From the NCBI GenBank assembly GCA_030605285.1, contig JAUWIQ010000165.1:1-5518 (forward strand): a stretch of DNA of 5,518 nt. Reading direction: 5' to 3'. Below the pieces are notes generated by a model that searched no databases, was not told where the DNA came from, and was given only the letters and a program-made list of their open reading frames with translations. How positions within the stretch are numbered: the first letter of the stretch is position 1; each line of letters opens with the position of its first letter. This document shows positions 1-5,518 of the stretch, in pieces. The translations under genes were made by a program, and so were the position numbers. The stretch is from Planctomycetota bacterium. Lineage in GTDB: Bacteria > Planctomycetota > Planctomycetia > Pirellulales > UBA7805.

Positions 1-15
1 AGGGTGACAGGTGGG

Positions 16-516
16 TCAGTTCTTGGGCAGTTTCTTCTCAAGGACACCCATCTTCTTTGGGTCCATTCCTTTGGGCCACCAGGGCGGATCGGCTGCATCG
101 TAATGGGCACCGTGCCAGTCGGCCAAATCCCAATGCGTTGCGTACCGTAAAATTGCCTTACTTAGATCTGCTCCGGAGAGTTTTGCCTTGGACAAGTCCG
201 ACTCATTGAGGTTTGCTCCACGCAAAGAAGCTCCACGCAGGTCCGTATTTTGCAGATTTACCCTGGTAAGGTTCGTGTAATTCAGGTTAGCGCCATTCAG
301 GTTGGCCTTGCGCAAATTTGCGGTACGTAAGTTTGCCCCCCACAGTTTCGCCTTCTTGAGATTTGCCCCAGGGGTCATGTTGCCTTTAAAAAAATGATCT
401 TTTCCATCAACAGTTTTGAGCGGCTTTTTACGGCCATCATTGCCCTCAAAGGTTCCGGCCTCCGTAGGGTGAGCGACTACCAGTCCAATGAATAGCACCG
501 GTAACACCCGCTTCAT
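16..516 (-). CDS. Exported pentapeptide-repeat protein (166 aa)
   Basis: The protein begins with a likely Sec signal peptide (MKRVLPVLFIGLVVAHPTEA, cleavage near residue 20), so it probably acts outside the cytoplasm. Residues 51-125 are 15 uninterrupted, in-phase pentapeptides of the A(N/D)Lxx type, with Leu at the centre of all but none of the usual gaps. Residues 126-140 (ATHWD LADWH GAHYD) look like three degenerate units. This should fold as a right-handed quadrilateral beta-helix of about four coils. The tail 'YDAADPPWWPKGMDPKKMGV' resembles the 'YD..T.WP.GFDP...G' ending seen in many pentapeptide proteins. The start was chosen at ATG 516, because a TTG five codons upstream (531) lies on the GGAGG ribosome binding site that serves this ATG. 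The specific function is unknown; the family supplies scaffolds and binding surfaces, and a gyrase-protecting role is not suggested for an exported protein. The gene is intact, next to a truncated amt remnant. Confidence 0.88.
   Translation of the reverse strand: MKRVLPVLFIGLVVAHPTEAGTFEGNDGRKKPLKTVDGKDHFFKGNMTPGANLKKAKLWGANLRTANLRKANLNGANLNYTNLTRVNLQNTDLRGASLRGANLNESDLSKAKLSGADLSKAILRYATHWDLADWHGAHYDAADPPWWPKGMDPKKMGVLEKKLPKN
142..366 (-). repeat. Degenerate 15-base tandem repeat coding 15 pentapeptides
   Basis: Fifteen consecutive 15-base units encode ANLKK, AKLWG, ANLRT, ANLRK, ANLNG, ANLNY, TNLTR, VNLQN, TDLRG, ASLRG, ANLNE, SDLSK, AKLSG, ADLSK and AILRY. The pattern is conserved mainly at codons 1 to 3 of each unit (Ala, Asn/Asp, Leu) and is diverged at the base level. 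It therefore looks like an old, selected protein repeat rather than a recent DNA expansion. Confidence 0.8.
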
Positions 517-1467
517 ATCCTTTTCCTCCAAAAATGCCAGCTGGATCGACGCTCCCCTCCATTAGACACCGGAGCCATGCCCGGATGAAGAGGGTTGGGA
601 ACTCGTCACGGACTACCGCCGCCTCCTGCGCCGCCACGGCAGCGGCCGATAAGGTCGTGGTTACGGCGATATAGGTGGTGATGTTCGCATTTCCTGCACC
701 CCAGTACGTGAGCTGGCTTCCTGGATTAAAACCATACCAGCCGACCCAGAGGATCAGTACACCCAGGGCGGCAAACGTAATGTTATGGCCCGGCATGGCA
801 ACCGACTTACCCTGGACAAAGCGGCCGATGCGAGGACCCAACACAACTGCACCTGCCAGTCCCGCAAAGCCACCCACGGTATGGACGACGACCGATCCGG
901 CGAACTCCTGAAAGCCCATCGCGTCGAGCCAACCGTCTCCCCACTTCCACATGCCGCTGATCGGATCAATGAATCCCGTGAGTACCGCACTGTAGATCAG
1001 ATACGCTTTGAACTGCATCCGGCCGGCGACGGCTCCAGAGACGATGGTCGCTGCTGTTGCAGCAAATGCCACTTGGAACAGGAAATCGGCACTTGGAGAA
1101 TAATCGGATGTGGCGTCCATGACGGGACCCATCTCTAATCCGCCAATTCCCGCACCACCGAAACCAAACCATTTTCCCTCGTAGTTCGCGCCGGGGTACA
1201 TCAGACCGAAGCCGACGAAAAAGAAGAGGAGGACACCGACCGAAAGGTCCACCACATTTTTGAAGAGAATGTTGATCGTGTTTTTAGCAGCGTTCATACC
1301 GACTTCAAGCATCGCAAATCCGGCCTGCATAAAGAGAACCAGCACCGCACATACAAACTCACAATGGGTTTGAAGGTGTAAGCTGCCTCTTGCTCCGGTG
1401 TGGCTGCAGTTGCATCAGCAGCAACCGCCAGGGAGCATCCCCGCACATCCATGGCAAAGATGCCCAC
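446..1467 (-). pseudogene. amt: Ammonium transporter (Amt family), frameshifted and truncated
   Basis: Intact Amt proteins are trimeric channels with about 11 membrane helices that conduct ammonium/ammonia across the inner membrane. The frame read from 1357 leftwards gives Amt features: FVCAVLVLFMQAGFAMLEVG (helix 1), KNTINILFKN, FAATAATIVSG (with the external gate Phe), VVVHTVGGFAGLAG (first pore His) and GWYGFNPGSQ. Similarity stops at LSAAA (about 638). The following codons to TGA 446 are not Amt-like, so the later helices, the second pore His and the cytoplasmic tail are absent. At the 5' end, 'SLAVAADATAATPEQEAAYTF' looks like a signal-peptide end plus mature N-terminus but sits in another frame. 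One extra T in the TTT at 1355-1357 would join them as ...YTFKPIVSFVCAVLVLF. The original start is uncertain; GTG 1467, 6 bases after AAAGGA, is a candidate. About 275 Amt-like residues remain of an expected 400-450. A functional channel is very unlikely. No glnB/glnK is visible. Confidence 0.75.
525..529 (-). promoter_or_regulatory. Ribosome binding site GGAGG for the pentapeptide gene
   Basis: On the minus strand GGAGG ends 8 bases before ATG 516. It is the strongest Shine-Dalgarno match in the window, and it decides the start: the alternative TTG at 531 overlaps this motif and cannot use it. Confidence 0.75.
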
Positions 1468-1473
1468 TTCGAG

Positions 1474-1485
1474 TCCTTTTTCCTC
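1474..1485 (-). promoter_or_regulatory. Possible amt ribosome binding site (GAGGAAAAAGGA)
   Basis: A purine-rich stretch on the minus strand ends 6 bases before GTG 1467, which opens the frame leading into the Amt N-terminus. It also lies inside the repaired frame of the upstream J-domain-like gene, coding LEEKG. It could be ordinary coding sequence; the support is spacing and composition only. Confidence 0.3.
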
Positions 1486-1734
1486 AAGTAATTTTTCTGC
1501 AAGTTCGGCCTCGCTCGGCTCGTCAGCGGGTTCTTCAATCGGTGTGGCCGCAGGCGGCGCGGGCGATTCTTTGACCTTGGTGTCAGACTTTGCCGTTGAC
1601 TCTGGCGGAATTGACTTAGGGGACGAGGTCGAGGATGGAGGATTCGAGTTGCTTTCTGCTTTGCGATTAAAGTTATTGAATACGTCGTCTGTATCGGCAG
1701 AGGGAGTTTCCTCATTCTGCTTCTGAGCAACAGA

Positions 1735-1741
1735 TTTTTTT
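1735..1741 (-). other. Run of seven A at the frame break (A AAA AAT)
   Basis: On the minus strand the frame is GAG CAA AAA AAT CTG. Moving back one base gives CAA AAA AAA TCT GTT, which joins the membrane-helix part to the long acidic tail. The heptamer A AAA AAT fits the X XXY YYZ pattern for -1 slippage and could also support transcriptional slippage. A simple loss of one A from a run of eight is the plainer explanation. Confidence 0.6.
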
Positions 1742-2330
1742 GCTCTGATTTCTTTGACGAGGAATCCCCTCCGGCAACCATCCAAATGATGCCAATCACC
1801 ACAACGACCACCCCAGGAATCACTGCCGCGGCAAGCTTGACTTGTAAACTACTCGCACCGGTCGGTGTCGCAACTTCCTCTTCCTCTTCAGCCGTGCCCC
1901 GAGGACCACTTGGTGTCGATGGGGAACGCCGCCCGCTCCGGCGTGCTGTGGAAGTGCGTTTTTTTCCGCCACTTCGCCGGGTGGCCGATCGCCTTGGGGT
2001 TGCCGCACCGCGGTCCGCTGAATCAAATTCAGGGACTGCCGAACTTTCTGGTATGGCTTCTTCCGCCTCCGGAAGGGAGTCCCGCGTGCTGACAATCTCC
2101 GCATCGTAGCGCGCCTTGCTTTCGGCCGCTAAAAGACAAACCCTTGTACGGGCCAACTCGCCCCACAGCCTTTGCGCTTCGGCGATATGGGCGTCGCCCG
2201 ATGAAAGCTCCTGCAGATAGTCCATCTTCCGGTTGGCCGCTGCCGCGATTACCTCAAGATTCTGCTCAAGCAATTGCAACCCAAGGAGCCGATAGTGGTT
2301 CGGTGGCTGTTCCTGCGGCGGAATCCCAAG

Positions 2331-2333
2331 CTA
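2331..2333 (-). other. In-frame premature TAG at codon 10 of the J-domain-like gene
   Basis: The codon follows MSDFDPYYK and precedes LGIPPQEQPPNHYRLLG without change of frame. The family Trp codon TGG would become TAG by a single G-to-A change. No nearby start codon would preserve the conserved DPYYKWLGIPP motif. Confidence 0.75.
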
Positions 2334-2360
2334 CTTGTAATAAGGATCAAAATCAGACAT

Positions 2361-2496
2361 CGCGGTGTTGACTCTCTGTCCGTTGGGGGAGAAGTGCCTC
2401 AGTCATAACACCGATTCATCTTGCAATTCGAATGACGAGGTGGTAATCATCCGGTGGTCCCTCTTTCACTTGTTGCAGGGCAGCTAGAGGCGTTTG
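2361..2496. other. Intergenic gap between the VWA gene and the J-domain-like gene
   Basis: These 136 bases contain no good rho-independent terminator (no GC-rich hairpin followed by T) and no convincing promoter or strong Shine-Dalgarno before ATG 2360; only GAGAG about 11 bases upstream is seen. The part next to the VWA gene stays open in the VWA frame for 26 codons after TAG 2497-2499, to a TGA at about 2418. Confidence 0.5.
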
Positions 2497-4200
2497 CTAG
2501 CCTAATATCTCACGTTTTCGCTCGAGATAATCCCATACTACAAATCGATCCAGATCCGAACCCGCGGTGAAGAACACCCGTCCTGCGGTCGACTCGGCCA
2601 CGCGATACGCAAAGCGGATGTCCTCCTCGGACTGCGACCAACTGGGAATCAAAAAGAAATTGATCGTGATTCCTGCTTGTTTGCACAGTAGTGCCTCGCG
2701 GAGTGTCGCCTCCTCGGTGAGCAGATCCGGTGGATAAAGTAAATACAACCACTCCCCCTCATAATGCGCGGTGGGCAGCCCATCGGTGATCAGCACAATC
2801 TGCCGGTTGGGTGTGTCCCGATTGGCCAGATTGAGCCGCGCAAGCTGCAGCGCATGCTGAATGTTGGTGAAGTGGGGTGGCAATTGCACCTCGCTGATCT
2901 CAGGCTGCGACATGTCGATGCGGTAGCGGACCACTGGATCCGTGATCGTGACCGGTTTAGGCAACAGATCAAGGATCTGGTTTGGCCGGCAGGGGGCGGC
3001 ATGCGTAAACATCTCAAAGAAAGCGAGCCAGTCTCCAGGATACTCGCGGGTAATCAGCCCCTGAAGCGCCAGCGCCATTTTTTTCACGTTGATGTACTGG
3101 CCCTCGTACCGCATGCTGCCGCTCATATCCATAATCACTGCTGTTGCGCACTTCGGTGTGTTGCGGGTGCGGTGCACGACAATATCTTCGCCCGAAAGGC
3201 GCAATGGTTCGTTGCGACTTCGGCTCCGCAGAATGGCGTTGGTGAACGACTGGGGAATGTCCATCTGCGTGATACTGTCGCCAAACGTATAAGGGCAGGT
3301 GCTCTGCAACTCGACACTCCCCTCCCCTGCAACGGTCGTTTGATGACGGCCAGTTCGTGACGGCTCAAGCTTGGAAAAAATCCGCTCGAGCAACTTACTC
3401 TGAAAGATACGGTAGGCCTCCGGGCTTAACTCGATTTTTCCCTCGCGGTTGTCGAGTCCTTGTTCTTCGGCGGCCTGCCGCAGATAGTCGGCTACTTTCT
3501 GTTGCAGGCCTTCCAGTTCATCGAGATCGGCCTCTTCGACAAACTCAGCAAGCGCCTCGGTGTCGATCAGATAGATCTGTCCATTTTTTTCCGCTTCTTC
3601 CAGTTGTTTGAGCAGCTGCTCAATCCGCTCAAGTTCCTGCTTGATTTCAATCGCTTGTTCGGGCGTTACTGTTTCGGTCCCGGTGAATTCATAGCGCGCG
3701 ACCAGTTCCTCGATTTGATAAAATACCCCGAGTGATTCAATCAGCGAAACCAAGCGGCCCGCCGCCGGGTGCGTCTCGCGATCGAGCCGATACCAAAGCC
3801 GCTCAAGATCGTAGAGTTGGCGTTCCTGGACGGCGGTGTCGAAAAAGCGTCGCTCCGCAGCCGGCAACCGCACACTCTCAGCTCCCCGGTCGCACTGCTC
3901 GGAAGTTTCCTGCAGCGCGGGTTCGATCTCGTAGGTTGCCAGAATTTTGGCCTTGCGCTCTTCGAGTAGCCGCCGCAACGCCTCGAGACTCGGTCCCAGG
4001 CCCGAGATCTGACTCGGGTCGATACGAATCGCACGAGCCAACTCCTCTTCGGTAAGTCGCCGCCGGTTGCCCCAGGCGAGCATGTGTTCAAACGCACCGG
4101 AGACCATATCGGGGGGCGGGCTGGTGGGGCTGGGAAAGCGACCCGGATCGTACCGCTGATACGTGTGGATCACACCGCCCGGGCCGCGTTTCCGACTCAT
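2497..4200 (-). CDS. VWA-domain protein, partner of the MoxR-type ATPase (567 aa)
   Basis: The C-terminal third is a von Willebrand factor A domain (about residues 350-560) with a complete MIDAS metal site: D358-M-S360-G-S362, T445 (HFTNIQHA) and D473 (ITDGLPT). It should therefore bind Mg2+ or another divalent ion. The N-terminal part is charged and helical, with a likely coiled coil at about residues 180-250 ([21 protein letters not shown]). There is no signal peptide or membrane helix, so it is probably cytoplasmic. ATG 4200 overlaps the stop of the upstream ATPase as ATGA; no strong Shine-Dalgarno precedes it, which suggests translational coupling. MoxR/VWA pairs are thought to remodel or load metal into client complexes, as in CbbQO, NorQD and the RavA-ViaA pair. 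The client here is unknown. The protein ends RKREILG before TAG, a plausible family ending, though in-frame coding-like codons follow. Confidence 0.9.
   Translation of the reverse strand: MSRKRGPGGVIHTYQRYDPGRFPSPTSPPPDMVSGAFEHMLAWGNRRRLTEEELARAIRIDPSQISGLGPSLEALRRLLEERKAKILATYEIEPALQETSEQCDRGAESVRLPAAERRFFDTAVQERQLYDLERLWYRLDRETHPAAGRLVSLIESLGVFYQIEELVARYEFTGTETVTPEQAIEIKQELERIEQLLKQLEEAEKNGQIYLIDTEALAEFVEEADLDELEGLQQKVADYLRQAAEEQGLDNREGKIELSPEAYRIFQSKLLERIFSKLEPSRTGRHQTTVAGEGSVELQSTCPYTFGDSITQMDIPQSFTNAILRSRSRNEPLRLSGEDIVVHRTRNTPKCATAVIMDMSGSMRYEGQYINVKKMALALQGLITREYPGDWLAFFEMFTHAAPCRPNQILDLLPKPVTITDPVVRYRIDMSQPEISEVQLPPHFTNIQHALQLARLNLANRDTPNRQIVLITDGLPTAHYEGEWLYLLYPPDLLTEEATLREALLCKQAGITINFFLIPSWSQSEEDIRFAYRVAESTAGRVFFTAGSDLDRFVVWDYLERKREILG
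4197..4200 (-). promoter_or_regulatory. ATGA stop/start overlap, ATPase to VWA gene
   Basis: The TGA of the ATPase (4199-4197) overlaps the ATG of the VWA gene (4200-4198). This 4-base overlap, with no strong ribosome binding site in the preceding 20 bases, implies one transcript and coupled translation, consistent with the two proteins working in a fixed ratio. Confidence 0.8.
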
Positions 4201-5518
4201 GCGTCACCGTCCGATCCGAGCTTGTAGGAGATTTGCCCATGCTGCTGGTAACGCGAAATTTTATCCATCGCATAAAGACCCGCCAAAATGAATTCCACGC
4301 AGCTTGCCCGCACCGCTTCGCTTTCGGCCGCATTGACTTCAACTGCCTTTTCCCAAACTGGCGGCACCCGCGTGAGCCTTTCGGCATAGACCGAAGAAGG
4401 TAGCATGTCGCCGACCTCAATCCGTACACCACGCGAAAAGATCTCGGCGATTTCGGCCAGACCGTGTGCTTCGACATACTCAGCAAACACCTTGCCAATC
4501 GCGGTGGCCACAATATGCTCAAGCACTTGCGACTCGCTCATTTGCTGACTGCCCATTAGATCTAGTTCCAGCTTGCCCAGGCCACTGCTTTCCAGGTGCG
4601 CTAAATCACTCATCCGGGGTACTGCCGGTGATTCTCCATGCAGAATCGCCCGCCGCCTCGCACTGGCGATCATTATGCGATAATTGGCCAGCGAAAAGCG
4701 AACACTGACTCCCGATTGTTGATCGACATACTTGCTGCGGCGAGCCTCGAGTGTGACCTGCTCGATCAACTCACACATGAACCGGGGAACAATCACCGGG
4801 TAATCGATTGTCTCTGTCTCGACCGTTTCAGCCTGCGTGATCTCAATCGCCAGTTCACGCTCACGCGGGTAGTGCGTACGAATGAGCGAACCGATGCGAT
4901 CTTTCAATTGCGGGATCACTTTGCCGCTGCGGTTGTAGGTTGCGGGGTTGGCCGAAAAGAGAACACACACATCGACTTCAAACCGGATCGGATAACCCCG
5001 GATCTGGACATCTCGCTCTTCTAAAATGTTGAACAGACCGACTTGCACTAGTTCATCCAGTTCTGGTAATTCGTTCATCGCAAAAATGCCGCGGTGCATT
5101 CGCGGAATCAACCCGAAATGCAGCGCATCCTCAGCACCCATGGTCACCCCTGCCACAAGTTTTGCCGGATCAATCTCACCAATGACATCGGCAAACTTCG
5201 TGCCGGGGGCGAGTCGCTCGGTGTAGCGATCCTCGCGATTCCACCACTTGATCGGCACGGAACTTTCGTCACGCTCACCTAACCAAGTTTGGGCTGTTTG
5301 CGTGATCGGGTGAAATGGATCTTCGTGTACCGGACATCCGGGAATGTCCAGGTAAGGAATCTCCTCGTCCAGAAAACGGACGAGCATCCGCATGATCCGG
5401 CTTTTCGCTTGTCCTTTCTCGCCTAGAAACAGCATGTCGTGTCCGGCGAGAACCGCCAGTACGACTTCTGGGGCGACCGTATCCTCATAGCCAACGATTC
5501 CCGGAAAGAGTGGTTCAC
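4197..5518 (-). CDS. MoxR-type AAA+ ATPase, N-terminus beyond the right edge
   Basis: The frame is open to the window edge: upstream of Met 5435 it reads [14 protein letters not shown]...[18 protein letters not shown], so that Met is internal and the gene starts outside. About 439 residues are visible. Numbering from the visible end, Walker A is GEKGQAKS (32-39), the Walker B region is [10 protein letters not shown] (about 144-153), sensor 1 is SANP (Asn 190), the likely arginine finger is in LKDR (207), and the likely sensor 2 Arg is in VRFS (273). The Walker B Asp is replaced by Asn before the catalytic Glu; I recall FAINELPDL in close relatives, so this is probably a subfamily trait. The segment [24 protein letters not shown] matches the same subfamily. 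The C-terminal 170 residues are helical, with no extra domain I recognise. It is expected to work as a hexameric ATPase with the downstream VWA protein. Earlier genes of the operon cannot be seen. Confidence 0.9.
   Translation of the reverse strand, partial: EPLFPGIVGYEDTVAPEVVLAVLAGHDMLFLGEKGQAKSRIMRMLVRFLDEEIPYLDIPGCPVHEDPFHPITQTAQTWLGERDESSVPIKWWNREDRYTERLAPGTKFADVIGEIDPAKLVAGVTMGAEDALHFGLIPRMHRGIFAMNELPELDELVQVGLFNILEERDVQIRGYPIRFEVDVCVLFSANPATYNRSGKVIPQLKDRIGSLIRTHYPRERELAIEITQAETVETETIDYPVIVPRFMCELIEQVTLEARRSKYVDQQSGVSVRFSLANYRIMIASARRRAILHGESPAVPRMSDLAHLESSGLGKLELDLMGSQQMSESQVLEHIVATAIGKVFAEYVEAHGLAEIAEIFSRGVRIEVGDMLPSSVYAERLTRVPPVWEKAVEVNAAESEAVRASCVEFILAGLYAMDKISRYQQHGQISYKLGSDGDA

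Larger units (their letters stand above)
1468..2360 (-). pseudogene. Planctomycete J-domain-like membrane protein, disrupted
   Basis: From ATG 2360 the minus strand reads MSDFDPYYK, then TAG (2331-2333), then LGIPPQEQPPNHYRLLGL in the same frame. The planctomycete family has Trp (DPYYKWLGIPP) at the TAG position. The N-terminal domain continues to 'ARTRVCLLAAESKARYDAEI' (about residue 89), similar to DnaJ-type domains that end in ...AYD. Then come an acidic stretch, an Arg/Ser/Lys-rich linker (about residues 115-150), EEEEE, and one membrane helix at about 174-196 (VKLAAAVIPGVVVVVIGIIW). After KSEQK the frame breaks in a run of seven A (1735-1741). One extra A restores SVAQKQNEETPSADTDD and a long Pro/Glu/Ser-rich tail. 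No stop separates this tail from the amt N-terminus, so the left boundary given is a choice. A large extracytoplasmic or linker tail is typical of such proteins, and the function is not known. Two lesions make full-length translation unlikely. Confidence 0.65.

Noticed and set aside
142..366. The 15-base periodic pattern as a possible CRISPR or satellite array
   Set aside because: The units are contiguous without spacers, are diverged at base level, and encode in-phase pentapeptides. The periodicity is explained by the protein.
16..531. A TTG start at 531 for the pentapeptide gene, giving MEEKDMKR...
   Set aside because: The TTG overlaps the GGAGG ribosome binding site of ATG 516, and starting at 516 gives a standard signal peptide (MKRVLPVLFIG).
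508..579. A 21-codon minus-strand frame starting at ATG near 579 and ending in ATA TGA, overlapping the ATG of the pentapeptide gene
   Set aside because: It has no ribosome binding site of its own, no recognisable content, and it reads through the GGAGG motif of the next gene. The ATGA overlap is probably chance.
1786..2109. A plus-strand frame of Ser/Ala/Thr-rich sequence opposite the J-domain-like gene
   Set aside because: It is the complement of the Arg/Ser- and Glu-rich linker and the membrane helix; there is no domain and no start signal.
2420..2470. The GAGG...CCTC and repeated GGTGG sequences in the gap after the VWA gene as a terminator
   Set aside because: Only four bases pair at the ends, GGTGG is a direct repeat rather than inverted, and no T-run follows on the transcribed strand.
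2764..3360. A 198-codon plus-strand frame opposite the VWA gene
   Set aside because: It lies entirely antisense to the MIDAS-bearing part of a clearly real gene, and its peptide is His/Arg-rich and resembles no family. It is a by-product of codon bias.

Overview
The window looks like chromosomal DNA from a planctomycete (Planctomycetota, probably the Pirellula/Rhodopirellula side). The main clue is the N-terminal signature 'DPYYK-(W)-LGIPP...PPNHYRLLG', read from position 2360 on the minus strand. As far as I know, this signature is characteristic of a large planctomycete family of J-domain-like membrane proteins. The MoxR/VWA pair is also of a type I associate with planctomycetes. Every gene I can support is on the minus strand, so transcription runs from right to left.

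Right part (5518 down to 2497): an intact two-gene module. A MoxR-type AAA+ ATPase, whose N-terminus lies beyond the right edge, overlaps by ATGA with a 567-residue VWA-domain protein carrying a complete MIDAS metal site (DMSGS, Thr, Asp). Such pairs are generally thought to act as an ATPase with its metal-dependent adaptor, in cofactor insertion or complex remodelling. No target protein is visible here.

Middle part (2360 down to about 600): a decayed stretch. The J-domain-like gene has an in-frame TAG at codon 10, where the family has Trp, and a one-base frameshift in a run of seven A. Its repaired frame runs without a stop into an ammonium transporter (amt) sequence. The amt sequence has its own one-base frameshift just before the first membrane helix and loses all similarity after about half of the usual length, so the later helices and the second pore histidine are missing. 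The flanking genes, about 3.5 kb, are free of such lesions. This favours local pseudogenisation over uniform sequencing error, although every indel would be a single-base loss in a homopolymer and should be checked in reads.

Left part (516 down to 16): a small, intact, exported pentapeptide-repeat protein with 15 consecutive in-phase pentapeptides and a strong ribosome binding site. It lies immediately downstream of the truncated amt end.

I see no RNA genes, CRISPR arrays, complete insertion sequences or convincing terminators. I did not find a clear new defence or mobile system. The most informative observations are the cluster of lesions, the amt breakpoint, and two in-frame TAG codons followed by coding-like sequence.
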